DNA of 64,000 bases from Phoronis australis (taxonomy: Eukaryota; Phoronida; Phoronidae): NCBI GenBank assembly GCA_002633005.1, contig NMRA01000262.1:136786-200785 (forward strand). The letters are read 5' to 3'. The notes below the pieces were generated by a model, which saw only the letters and a program-made list of their open reading frames with translations, made no database searches and was not told the origin of the DNA. A program made the position numbers and the translations under genes. Below, piece after piece: positions 1-11,240 of the stretch (position 1 is its first letter; the number at the start of each line of letters is the position of its first letter).

Positions 1-414
1 CAATATGTCTTCATTTCTGTGTAAATGTTTTGTTATTCGCAGAGGCCACCCAGGGGAGCTGATCTGAATGTGGGCATAAGACAACCTCGGCAAGATAACA
101 CCCCAAATTTGAACAGTAAGCGCATGCTGGCTGGAGTGGCAAGCTCCTACGGTTGGCCACACGATGCAGTCCAGGTCAGTCCCCGGGTAATTGGCCTCCA
201 TGAATTTCAATAAGTGCCAAGAAAAGCACTATTTATAGCGCAGATTTAATCCATTGTTAACAGTTTCAGAAATTCATCTTTGAAAAATTTTGTAACTGCC
301 AAGAAAAACTCCTTTCTGGAAAGGGTAGAACCGAACCTGACAGCGGGTCGGCAGTGGCCGCAAACTTAATAAGTTAATTAGCTGCGCAAGCATACAACCC
401 GAAAGGCACCGTGA

Positions 415-663
415 ATGCCGCAGGCATATAGCCTAACTAGCCAACTGAGGGGCTACGTGTTGCCTAACAACCGAAAGGCGAAGGTGAAATTTTTAAGAAG
501 TGCGCTCAGAAGCTGTCAGCATATCAGGGAGGTGTGCACCCCCTATCCGGCAAGGCGACCTGTACTCGACAACATAGGTAATTACATCGCCATGGATGCC
601 GCTGGCCAACCGAGGGGCTACCTGATCAACAACACAGCTGGGGACTATCCATCACTACAATGA
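415..663 (+). CDS. Small ORF kept open in both tandem copies (82 aa), unknown
   Basis: An ATG-started ORF of 82 codons whose partner is at 2122. Between the copies I count about six synonymous and five amino-acid-changing substitutions, plus one in-frame 6-base indel near the end. This is more synonymous change than neutral drift would usually give over such a short stretch. The phrases QLRGYVLPNN and QPRGYL echo each other, so the ORF has an internal repeat. No family is recognised, no upstream exon or promoter is evident, and chance retention remains possible because the copies are young. Confidence 0.2.
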   Translation: MPQAYSLTSQLRGYVLPNNRKAKVKFLRSALRSCQHIREVCTPYPARRPVLDNIGNYIAMDAAGQPRGYLINNTAGDYPSLQ

Positions 664-1172
664 GTGTTTTTTACCCACCTCTCTCCGCCAACCAGGACAG
701 GGCGTAGTGCCCGCAGACTTAATGGAGCCAGGCGGCAACGTTTGCTTGGAATTGAAATTTTCGCAGGTTTGATTAGCGGAGTAAATTGTTACCGTTTAAA
801 TGGTAACAGTTCTCGTTTGTACCTAGCCAGCCAGCTAGCTGTATGAAGACTGTCGTCAAAATTTAGCTAGGAACCACTGTGTATATTTTAATTTTATTAT
901 TTATTTATATACAGCTTTGGAAAAGCTTTGTAGCAAGGCTAGTTTGTACCCTAAATCGTGCCACTGTTGGACAGTTGGCATGGGCGGCGCACCATAGGGG
1001 GGCTATAGCCTATAGCCCCACTTTTTTCAGTACTATGCCGCACATGGTCTACAGGCAGTGCACCACAGGGGGGGGGGGCTGAGGGGTCTTCAGCCCTCCC
1101 CCCACTTTTTTCAGTGCTGCGCCGCCCATGGTTGGAGGCATTAATTCGCCGAAAAACTTCCCATGTGTGAAG

Positions 1173-1264
1173 CACAGGCGTCCTCAGCTTCTGACCGTCC
1201 CCAATACACTATATAGTATATATTATAGTGTACTGGGGACGATCAGAAGCTGAGGACGCCTGTG
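1173..1264. repeat. Near-perfect palindrome, 41-bp arms
   Basis: The left arm starts CACAGGCGTCCTCAG and the right arm ends with its reverse complement at 1264. About 39 of 41 bases pair around a short AT-rich centre. It lies 19 bases from a second palindrome at 1284-1346. It could be a small foldback MITE or a template-switch product. No coding content. Confidence 0.9.
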
Positions 1265-1283
1265 AAGGGCAGTATCCCAACTC

Positions 1284-1346
1284 GACTCAACTTCCAACTC
1301 GACCAAGACTAAGACTCTTAGTCTTGGTCGAGTTGGAAGTTGAGTC
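1284..1346. repeat. Perfect palindrome, 31-bp arms with 1-base centre
   Basis: GACTCAACTTCCAACTC and the following bases are mirrored exactly on the other strand, giving two 31-base arms around a single C at 1315. Perfect palindromes with almost no spacer are unstable during replication, so this is either recent or an assembly product such as a chimeric or hairpin read. Confidence 0.9.
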
Positions 1347-2121
1347 CCTTAGTAAGAGGCACAAGTAACTCTTGTCACCTTCGCTTTCGGCTCTTCATAA
1401 CTTCAAAAGAACAAAAAGTGTGAACAGCGATAAAGAAACATTTTCTCGAATTCAACTTCAAGTGGAAACAATGCTACTTCAATTTTTGATTATTTTTTCA
1501 CACGACCGGGTACTTGAGCGTTGTTACCTGTTTTGTTATCGAACACCTGTCAATCTGCGAACATCACCATTACTGAGTTTTAAAAGATGACCTATATTTA
1601 GCAACCAATCAAAGCCTGTTAAAATGTGTCGATTGCGGAATTCAACGAGAGATCCCGAGGAATTGCACAATATGTCTTTCTAAAAAAGATAACAATGGTC
1701 AATAAACAGTGCATTTGTGTGTAAATGTTTTGTTATTCGCAGAGACCACCCAGGGGAGCTGATCTGAATGTGGGCATAAGGCAACCTCGGCAAGATAACA
1801 CCCCAAATTTGAACATTAAGCGCATGCTGGCTGGAGTGGCAAGCTCCTACATGGTTGGCCACACGATGCAGTCCACAGCCAGGTCAGTCCCCGGGTAATT
1901 GGCCTCCATGAATTTCAATAATTTTTCTAAGTGCACTATTTATAGCGCAGATTTAATCTATTGTTAACAGTTTCAGAAATTCATCTTTGAAAAATTTTAT
2001 AACTGCCAAGAAAAACTCCTATCTGAAAAGGGTAGAAACGAACCTGACAGCGGGTCGGCAGTGGCCGCAAACTTAATAAGTTAATTAGCTGCGCTAGCAT
2101 ACAACCCGAAAGGCACCGTGA

Positions 2122-2373
2122 ATGCCGCAGGCATATAGCCTTACCAGTCAACTGAGGGGCTACGTGTTGCCAAACAACCCAAAGGCGAAGGTGAAATTTT
2201 TAAGAAGTGCACTCAGAAGCTGTCAGTATATCAGGGAGGTGTGCACCCCCTATTCGGCAAGGCAACCTGTACTCAACAACATAGGCAATTACATCGCCAT
2301 GGATGCCGCTGGCCAACCGAGGGGCTACCTGTTGCCAATCAACAAGACAGCTGGGGACTATCCATCACTATAG
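2122..2373 (+). CDS. Small ORF, second copy (83 aa), unknown
   Basis: Counterpart of the ORF at 415. It has the same start and the same frame to the end, with an in-frame 6-base insertion that restores a fuller second QPRGYLLP phrase. Differences from copy 1 include three synonymous changes in neighbouring codons of the SLTS stretch. Function unknown. It may be part of a longer spliced gene whose other exons lie outside the window, or non-coding. Confidence 0.2.
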   Translation: MPQAYSLTSQLRGYVLPNNPKAKVKFLRSALRSCQYIREVCTPYSARQPVLNNIGNYIAMDAAGQPRGYLLPINKTAGDYPSL

Positions 2374-2831
2374 TGAGTGTTTTTTACCCACCTCTCTCCG
2401 CCAACCAGGACAGGGCATAGTGCCAGCAGACTATGGAGCCAGGCGGCAACGTTTGCATGGAATTGAAATTTTCGCAGGTTAATTAGCAGAGTAAATTGTT
2501 ACCGTTTAAATGGTAACAGTTATCGTTTGTACCTAGCCAGCCAGCTAGGTACCACTGTGTATATTTTAATTTTATTATTTGTATACAATGAGCTTTGGCA
2601 AAGCTTTGTACCAACAAGGAACAAGGCTAGTTTGTACCCTAAAAGGCTAAATCGTGCCACTGTTGAACAGTTGGCATGGGTGGCGCACCATAGGGGGGCT
2701 ATAGCCCCCACTTTTTCAGTGCTATGCCACACATGGTCTACAGGCAGTGCACCACAGGGGGGGGGCTGAGGGGGCTTCAGCCCTCCCCCACTTTTTTCAG
2801 TGCTGCGCCGCCCATGGTTGGCAGTGGCGGA

Positions 2832-3209
2832 NNNNNNNNNNNNNNNNNNNNNNNNNNNNNNNNNNNNNNNNNNNNNNNNNNNNNNNNNNNNNNNNNNNNN
2901 NNNNNNNNNNNNNNNNNNNNNNNNNNNNNNNNNNNNNNNNNNNNNNNNNNNNNNNNNNNNNNNNNNNNNNNNNNNNNNNNNNNNNNNNNNNNNNNNNNNN
3001 NNNNNNNNNNNNNNNNNNNNNNNNNNNNNNNNNNNNNNNNNNNNNNNNNNNNNNNNNNNNNNNNNNNNNNNNNNNNNNNNNNNNNNNNNNNNNNNNNNNN
3101 NNNNNNNNNNNNNNNNNNNNNNNNNNNNNNNNNNNNNNNNNNNNNNNNNNNNNNNNNNNNNNNNNNNNNNNNNNNNNNNNNNNNNNNNNNNNNNNNNNNN
3201 NNNNNNNNN
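2832..3209. other. Assembly gap (378 N)
   Basis: Run of undetermined bases inside duplication unit 2. Reading frames crossing it are meaningless. Single Ns also occur at 37975 (in a T run), 39796 and 49592 (in a C run). Confidence 1.
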
Positions 3210-4369
3210 ATGCGATCGTCCATTTTAGGCCGACTTGGGGGTCTAAATTGCACCCTCTCTCGGTGAAATCAAAACGAGGCAACGCTGTAAAAAAACGAGA
3301 CGGTGCCGGACATTGAATGCATTACAACGGAACAAAAATTGGTGTCATTTAATTCTCAGATTATGCTTCAAGTAAGATTCTATGAAATGTCCGATATTTA
3401 GGTTCCGTCCGATAATTAGGTACACTATGTGTAACTTGTCACCTTCGCCCTCGGCCCTTCGTAACTTCAAAAGAACAAAAAGTGTGAACAACGAAACGTT
3501 TTCTCGAATTCGACTTCAAGTGGAAACAATGTTACTTCAATTTTTGATTATTTTTCACACGACCGGGTACTTGAGCGTTGTTACCTGTTTTGTTATCGAA
3601 CACCTGTCAATCCGCGAACATCACATCACTGAGTTTTAAAAGTTGACCTATATTTAGCAACCAATCAAAGCCTGTTAAAATGTGTCGATTGCGGAATTCA
3701 ACGAGAGATTCCGAAGAATTGCACAGGAATTTTACTTCCGGGTTGGTCCAAAACGGAAATGTGGTGGAGCTGTTGAGAGCGGTAAACATTGTACTTGTCA
3801 CTGCAGTCCTAATTTACTGGTTCCTGTCGAGAACTAAGCAACATGCTGTCAGTCGCGTCGTTTTATCAGGTAAAGTAGACACTGACTGTTTTGAAATAAT
3901 TGGTCTGTAATTTGTAATCGGGGTTCTGCAATTCTTCCTCTACTTTCTAGACTAGAGACTAAGAGAGTAGAGTAGTTGTGTACAGACTATACTTGTAGTT
4001 GTAGTTTGTTTAGCCGGTAATGGTGACAAATACGGCTCCCAAGGTACTTCTTTTTTCCCCACCAATTCACATTTTCCGGTAAATATAGCTAATATCTTGG
4101 GTACCAATAGTTTCTATCTAGTCTATCCTCTCCTTGTGAGGTTAATTTTGCTTTAAAAACGCCATTGTTGCACAAATATAAACGAATTTCCCGTCATTTT
4201 TTCTGTCGTGTAAATAACCAGCAAATGACTACAAGATTGTTTTCTTAGACATATACTAAAACCCCCGTGTAGGCTGCACTATTACTAAATTCGCTGAACA
4301 ACATGATTAAGACATTAAGTCTCCACCAAACACACACTACAAAAGTTTAATTTAACTAAAATGGAAACG

Positions 4370-5340
4370 TATGGACGTATGGATAAATAATATCTGCATG
4401 GACCACGCAGTTGAACATGGTCGTCGTGTATGAAATGTGTCTGCCGACCACGCTACTCACGGAAGGGATGGCCGTATGAACGAAAATTTTCTCCCAACCA
4501 TAGGCACTCTCTCATTTAAACCGCGTGGTTGTATCGATGGTCAAAAATTATTTGTGGGGACTACGCCTTCTCTAAGATACTTAAACAACGCAAGGTCGTT
4601 TGGACGAAAAATACCTGCCCGACCACAAGCGTTCTGAGACTAGCAAAATTGCATCAGGTCGGGTACGGGCGAAAATTAACAGCCCTGGGCACCCTCTCTC
4701 AGTCATTTAAAGTGCGTGGTCGTATGGTCAAAAATTATCTGTCGGGACCACGCCTTCTCTAAGATAGGCCTACTTATAACGCTTCCTAAAACCGCTCTGA
4801 GGTGGTGGCGTATTGCAAATATTATTAAAATCTTTTGGTCTATTTACAGCGACCTCTAGTCTATATACACTGTCACGACGTTTTGGTCGGTCTCATCTCT
4901 CCGGTCATCGTCAGGTGTTCCCGCGTTCTTAGAACACCTGACGTTGGCCGGAGAAGAGACCAACCGAAACGTCGTGACAGTGTATATAGACTAGAGATCG
5001 GTTTAAATAGACCAAGACATTTTAATAATAGTTCTACTTATAGGGCATGGTCGTTTGGACGAAAAATGGCCGTCCGACCACAAGCGTTCTGAGACTAGCA
5101 AAAACGTGTCTGGTCAGTACGGACGAAAATTAACAGCCCCAGCCACCCTTTCTCAGTCATTTAAAGCGCATGGTCGTATGGTCAAAAATTATCTGTCGGG
5201 ACCACGCCTTCTCTAAGATAGTCCTACTTATAGCGCGTGGTCGTTTGGACAAAAAATAGCCGTCCGACCACAAGCATTCTGAGACTCGAGCAAAAACGTA
5301 TCTTGTTGTTACGGACGAAAATTAACTCCTCGAAAAACGC
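4370..5340 (+). repeat. Left tandem-repeat arm of the foldback element
   Basis: Repeated blocks of about 190 bases are built on GGTCGTTTGGACGAAAAAT, CCGTCCGACCACAAGCG, TTCTGAGACTAGCAAAA and CCACGCCTTCTCTAAGATA. Recognisable units lie at about 4590-4770, 5030-5215 and 5216-5300. A palindromic insertion (4821-5029) separates the first two. The same words recur as reverse complements in the right arm. Confidence 0.75.
4821..5029. mobile_element. Nested palindromic MITE with about 98-bp arms
   Basis: From ATTATTAAAAT at 4821 to ATTTTAATAAT at 5029 the sequence folds on itself. The arms are about 98 bases with scattered mismatches and a loop of about 11 bases near 4921-4931. The arm contains CTATATACACTGTCACGACG. 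It interrupts the tandem arm of the larger element, so it was inserted later or arose within the arm. No coding capacity. Confidence 0.8.
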
Positions 5341-5349
5341 TAAGAGACG

Positions 5350-8289
5350 ACTAAAAGCTATGTGCGGCGTGGGTGATGAGCAATTGCCAAGCCATCTTGA
5401 CGAGTTCATGTGGCATGGAGAACAAGGACAAACATCTAGTGCCGCGTTTTTTAACATACTTCACCCCTTGTCTGTCATATATCTGACGCCATGAAGACGA
5501 GCAGGACGTAGACTTTAGGATGTATACCTGGCGTGTCTCCAGGAATGTTTTTGTCAAATTGTAGTGATGAATTGTGGTAACGAACTCTATATTATTGTCT
5601 TTGGTAAATACACTATACCCTATATTATCCTAAATACACTATTTTATTGTCTATTATAGTCACTTCTTAAACTTTTTTCAGGTCTAATTTTCTCAGAACA
5701 ATTTGTCTAGCACATACATTTAATGGCCGTGAACCGCCTTGTTTTCGAAGCCGTGTTATTCTTATTTAAAATATAAGCATTGTTGTGCTTACATTAATCT
5801 TTAATTCAATTTCAGAACTGTTGGCATTTTTGTAAAATTATATCACAATTAGTTTTCCTGTTTATTTTTTCTGAATTCAGCTTTAATTTAAATGGTTTAA
5901 AAGTAGAAACCTTATTTTTTTCAAAGAATGCTTATAAGTCATTTAAAAGCAAATGAAAGCCATTCAAATTCAAGTAGTTATACGATAGCCACCCCTAAGT
6001 TGGAAAAATTTGAGGGGTGTCTGTTTTAAGAAGACGTAGGCGTCATTTTGAAGTTGAAGTGGTCAGTTTTGCAAGTATCCACCTGTGGGATGAAAACTAG
6101 ACCACTTCTGCAACAATGGTCCTACAAAACGAGTCCTAGAAAAAGCTGCTTGTAGTCATTCATTTGAAATGCAATTACCAATAATATTCTCATTTTATCG
6201 TGTTGAATAAGAGTAAGAAATCATGGTATGAGTGTTGTTACCTATAAAATTAAAAATCTAACGAAGAATTGTGTGCTTCAGCACTTGTTACAAAATGCAA
6301 CTTTTGTCGGTGCACACAGAACGCAGGCATTTCGATATGTAATTGAAATTTGTGTTTTTGCCTTTGGAAAAGTTGGGGTTTTTCATATGGAAATAGACAA
6401 TATTGTAAAACGAAAAGTGTAATAACCAATTTATAATATGAAATGCTCAATTACCTAAAGAATATGTCGTTTATCGCCCATTTACGTAGATTGTAACCAT
6501 ATAGTCAAAATTCACACTAGCAGGGAAGTATGTGGCAAGCTTGCCGCGTGGCCTGCGAGATAAACTCCTGTGTTAGCTGGCCTCTACGGACTACCAGCCC
6601 TGCGTGGCGATGAGGTCCTCTGCCATCGTCTGAGCGGTAGGCCTAAAGCGCAGCGTGTTGTAGGGGGAAGACCTGCATCCAGCACCAGGTCAGGAAATAA
6701 CTGAAACACACAGGCCCCAAAAAAAATTTGCCACGAACCCATTACCTGCAGTGCATCGTGTGTCTTTCGAGGTTATCGCTCCACAGAACAATAAAATTTG
6801 CAATTGTCAAGTGACGCTAACATGGATTCTTCAAATTTGAATGTGACAAGACAAAACCAAGTTATGTGGTGTATTTCAAATGCATGCGTACTGAATATTC
6901 CTGGCCTGTTTTTGCTAATATATTTATTGTGTAACATCTTATAACAAAGTATCTAATTAAGTAAACAGTTAACGCTCTAACCGCTTCTGAACCAGAGTGT
7001 GTTTCATAAATAACTATCTCATTTTCTCTTGTTCAACTATAGAGATGATTGTTAAAATTTCTGTCAGTATCTTACAGTGTTCGAGCCTCAGCAAATAAAT
7101 GTGCTAGACCCACGGGCCAATTACTTTTATATGAGACCACATCCACATGGGCCAGGAGGAAAGTCACTGTCTGGCCTTGGGCCACCGGGCCAGCATCATA
7201 TTTCGAACACTGGTATCTTACCGATTACAAAAAGTAGTGACGAGTTATAGTATTCAAATCGGATAAACTATCAACTGCACTAACGCCCCATTTAAAAAGC
7301 GTATGTATTCACTGTTTAAAAACCCCCAAGTTCCCTCATTGTTTAATTGGTGCATGTCCAATTCACAATACATCTGCATTATAGCTTGACCAAATGAATT
7401 CACAGAATTATTGTTGTTTGTATTTGAACTAAAGGCATCATATCTATATCAATTATATGTTGTGATTTATCGTAAATCATGAAGTCATTTAGGTTAAGTT
7501 ACCCAAACTGGCAACCGAGTCGCAATTTACATATGATATATTCAATTTTAAGTTATTTTTCACAGAAATACTTATTACCCTGATTGTATCCCATAGGTAT
7601 ACCCTGGTGACTCACTAGTGATCTGTTCAGTGTCTTTGGCCCAAGTCTCCACCTCTCCAATTACGTCATGTTAACTTAGTCAATAGTTTTCTTACAAATT
7701 ATTTTCTTTTTTTAAAGTCCTTGTGTATTCCATGTCGCCAAATCGAGGCCTTAACATGATTCCTATCCCAGGTTTTTTTTCGTTGTTCCACTTATTTCTT
7801 TAATCCTCAAAAGCCAGTGGTCCAGACTTTGCAAAAGTGTATTGTTCCTGCAAGACTGGTTCTCAAGATCATCTACTAAGCTTTCCGTTCCAGCGATTTA
7901 ACTGTTTTTGAGATAGTGACTCATTCAGATGTTGTCCCACGTTGAGCATTTCTTTCTCCATTTTTGTCGAACCCAGAATTAATACTTTGTAATAGTTATG
8001 ATGGCATTTAGAATCTTATTGAGGCCCAGATATACATTTATTTAAAAATAGAATTTAACAAGTAAGTGTTCCACAACGAAAGATGTAATAAGAGTGTGAC
8101 ATGCAAGGAAATCTCAAACCTTTGTCCTAGCGCATATGGACTTAGAAAATAAAAACAAATGTTTAGAAGTTTAAAACTACCATCCATGGAAAACTCCTTC
8201 CGAACCAAATCCATCTATTTTTGTAATATTTAAAAACGGTTTTTAAATGTCTCAGAAAGCGTGTTCAGGAAGTTTTGTCAGAAGTCATA
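5350..8289. other. Middle region of the foldback element, no gene seen
   Basis: About 2.9 kb between the two repeat arms. Only short frames are present, none with a recognisable motif. A GC-richer patch at about 6500-6720 differs in composition from its AT-rich surroundings and could be captured foreign sequence. Confidence 0.5.
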
Positions 8290-9400
8290 GAACACGAATG
8301 GTCTGATAGACAATAAGTTGTCGTCTGTCCAACCAGGCACTTTGAGGTCCTCGGTGAATAATTTCTGAGAGTGCGGGATGGGGGCGATTAATTTTTTGTC
8401 AAGATGACCACCACGGGATTTTGCTTAAGCCAAGGAATGCGTATGGTCAGGTGGATTGTAGGTGTTGTATAATGTTTGTTCGTGCCGACGCGACGCGTTT
8501 TTGCTCAAATCTCAGAACGCTTGTGGTAGGGGAGACATTTTTCGTCCAAACGACCACGCACTGTAAGTGTCTTAGAAAAGGCATGGTCCCGACGGATAAT
8601 TTTTTACCCTACAACCAGGCACTTTAAACAACTCAGGGAACGTGGTCGGGGCTTTTAATTTTCATCCGTACCGACCAACCCCACGCGATTTTGTTTTTTT
8701 TTTAAAGCTGCAGTTTTCTTTTTTCAGTAATGTCCGCATACCGAACAACTCGATCACCTTTTTTATATTTTAGCGGGCTGGGTGCGTGCATGCAAGTGCG
8801 CCGACCTCATGCCTTAATGTCCACTGACAAGTGTTTAGTTTTTAGCAGCAAGACTACCACACGATTTTGTTCGTGGCATAAAATGCATAACGGTATGGTG
8901 GGACGGACACTTTTCGCCCGCCGCTACCGCGACGAGTTTATCTATTTGTTGTTTTTACGATCACGCGCTAAGGTACGTGTGCCAGTGGTCCAAGCGGTTG
9001 AATTTTATATAAATGACCACATAGTCCTTAAAACGGTTTAGTGAATGTAAGGTGCATTGGCAGGCTTCTATTTTTTTAGCATCAAAAATTGTGTTCGAGT
9101 CATGCGGGGTGTACCGATGTTCAGCCTTACCTGTCAGCAGGCTTATTTTTTGCCTTGTTTTAGATAACACGTGGTCCAAGCGCATAATTTTTGTCCATAC
9201 GAGCACGCACTTGCGAGTTAAAGAACCCATGTTCCAAACCGTCAATTTTTGTCCATGCGACCACGCACTTCAATTTGAGTGTCGGTATTATATGCCTGTG
9301 GTTTGAGGGGAGGAAGAATTTTATCCATACGACCACGCACTTTAAATAAGCTAGTTAGGAGGTATATAAGGATGATTACTATCCACACCAGCTGATTCTT
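8290..9400 (-). repeat. Right tandem-repeat arm of the foldback element
   Basis: Reverse-complement relatives of the left arm. TTTTTCGTCCAAACGACCACGC near 8538, GGTCCCGACGGATAATTTTT near 8584 and several TTTTTGTCCATACGACCACGC-like words up to 9345 are the inverse of the blocks at 4600-5240. Units are more diverged and more widely spaced than on the left. Confidence 0.7.
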
Positions 9401-9835
9401 CTTATTTTGAATTATCTCTGTAAAAGTGTGCATTGCTGGTGGATAACATTGCCAATAAAAAAACTACTGTGATTGAATTTTCATTTACATGTACACGACG
9501 TAGTTGTCATCTACAGGTGGCGCAATAATACGACCACATTCAAACAAGGCGTCTCCGCAAGTTAATCGAGTTCGAAAAATTTTGTTGATATTTCGATTGC
9601 ATATTGGAGGTTTGGAGAAGTATTAACACTGCAAGATAGAAAAGAATAGTCATTTTATGTCTCCGAACTGAAACCAACTCGCATATCATTAAAAAGAAGT
9701 ACCTTGGGAGCCGTATTTGTGGCCATTACCGTTTAGCCAGCCAGCTTGAGCTAGCTACTGAGACAGTGATTGCTGTGCGAAGACTAGGGAACAGTCAACA
9801 CGTAGCCAAGTGGTTGGCTGGTTGGTCTACAATAC

Positions 9836-11240
9836 TTCCCATCGCTTTCTGAACTAATCTCGTCCTGTGTAATTTAAACAGGCGGTAGTCGAAATGAATT
9901 GTGCCTTGCACGAGAAAGTGAGGTCCTAAAATAGATCCCTGTGGTACACCTGTAGAAATGTCAAGTTGGGACGAAGTGACAGTATCAAGGCAGATGAACT
10001 GCTTTCTGTTTCCAAGGTAGCTATGAAACCAAGAAAATTTGTTATTAGAAAACCGGTAATGTTTTATTTTTTTAGGAGAATATCGTGATCAATGGTATCA
10101 GAGGCTTTAGAAATATCCATGAATACCAAAATTGGGTTTAACTGCTTGCCTAAGTTTTTGTAAAGAGAGTGGACGAATTCAGTAGCCGTGATTTCAGTGG
10201 AGTGGTTGGGTCTGAAACCATACTGGGGCTTATAATAGGAGATTGTTATGAGAAAAATAAGAATAGACTTGATCATGAACAATTTTTTCAAAAAACTTTG
10301 GAAACTGTTGGTAGAATAGATATTGGTCTGTAGTTAACACAAGAGCTATTGTCGGTGTCATTACCTTTATAAGTAGGGATTACCTTAGCTACCTTCAAAC
10401 CATTGGAGAAAATGCCTGTGAGTAGGGATTGGTTTATAATCATAGAAATTGGTTTGCATGATAAGTCTGAGTATTTTTTGATAAATGAACCTGATATGCC
10501 ATCACTGTCTGTAGTGAATTTGAATTTTAGATTTTTCATTACCTTCAGTACTTTGTCGTCAGCAACGGTTTTAAACTTAAAGATAGAGTCTGGGAAACAG
10601 TGAAGATAATTTTCGAAACGTTCATTGCATATGGTATTTGGGAAGCCAAATTCTTATCAATGTTAATGAAATAGTTGTTGAACTGATCATTTTTTTTCTG
10701 TTTATCAGTAAGGTGTCCAGATGCAGTAGAGGTAATAAACTGAGGGAGAACAGTTCTGAAGGATGAGTTAGAAATTACGTTTTTGATGACTTGCCAAGTT
10801 TTGCGGATATCATTTTTGTGTTGCTTGAACTGTTTTTCATACGTTTGGCTTCTTTTATTACAGACTTAAGTAATGTTACAATTTCGCAGTTTTATTGAAT
10901 AAATGCGAGAAAAAATAGAATCAGGAGGTGTCATTTTCATTTTTTATAGATTTTGCCTCGCACTTTTATTGATTTTGATATACCAAATTTAATCCAGTCT
11001 TTGGGTTCATGTTTATCCTTGTTGAAACGTTTGGTTTTTGAGTGAAAATGTTTATTTACCAAATCTTAAATAATTGTTCTTAAGTGACTATAATTGGTGT
11101 TAGGATTTTGAGACGAAGTCAACTGAAGCCAAATCAGTTTTAAAATTGGCATGAGATTTTTTTTGACTGTGAGGATGAGGTTTATTTGTTTATTAATATT
11201 GAGAGACACAAATATGGGGAAATGGTCCGATAAATTACTT
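9836..11240 (-). mobile_element. Degraded LINE (CR1/jockey-like), endonuclease tail and 5' part of RT
   Basis: Read on the minus strand, the order is an endonuclease end (NLSDHFPIFVSLN near 11240-11190), a linker, then reverse-transcriptase blocks: KVAKVIPTYKG and VNYRPISILP (10288-10539), QYGFRPNHSTE and a D-x-SKA-x-D-T-IDHD block (10064-10291), and TGVPQGSILGP near 9950. The frame is broken in several places and the sequence stops before the YADD catalytic box, so it is a dead 5' and 3' truncated copy. The block spelling fits the non-LTR group of CR1, L2 and jockey type; the exact clade is not resolved. Confidence 0.8.

Larger units (their letters stand above)
1..1668 (+). repeat. Tandem duplication, unit 1 (left edge cut by window)
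   Basis: This stretch is repeated from about 1669 at high identity with small indels. Landmarks shared at an offset of roughly 1.7 kb are the TTATTCGCAG acceptor-like site (near 41 and 1741), the ORF at 415 and 2122, the G-rich tract near 1070 and 2757, and the block at 1361-1668 that recurs at 3428-3724. The bases from 42 to about 173 look like an exon (AG before, CCAG/GTCAGT after). Copy 2 has a 2-base insertion near the end of that block, so the frame is not kept there. I cannot name a gene in the unit. Confidence 0.85.
1669..3724 (+). repeat. Tandem duplication, unit 2 (contains the N gap)
   Basis: Second copy of the unit that starts at 1. It keeps the exon-like block near 1742, the ORF at 2122 and the closing block at 3428-3724. 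The place where unit 1 carries its two palindromes falls in the assembly gap (2832-3209) in this copy, so it cannot be seen whether they are duplicated. After 3724 the two copies diverge (CACAATATG against CACAGGAAT). Confidence 0.85.
4016..9730. mobile_element. Foldback-type DNA transposon, 5.7 kb, non-autonomous
   Basis: The ends are inverted copies of one another. Each begins GGTAATGG and continues for 41 bases with two mismatches, including the shared core ACGGCTCCCAAGGTACTTC. The flanks carry an identical 8-base direct repeat GTTTAGCC (4008-4015 and 9731-9738), read as the target-site duplication. Inside each end lies a degenerate tandem-repeat arm (about 4370-5340, and inverted at about 8290-9400), with a middle of about 3 kb between them. 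No transposase frame is visible. Long arms built of tandem sub-repeats resemble Drosophila FB elements, and 8-bp duplications occur in hAT, P, Merlin and some Mutator-like elements. The superfamily is not assigned. Confidence 0.8.

Noticed and set aside
2724-3316. Long open frames across the N gap
   Set aside because: They exist only because undetermined bases are translated without stops.
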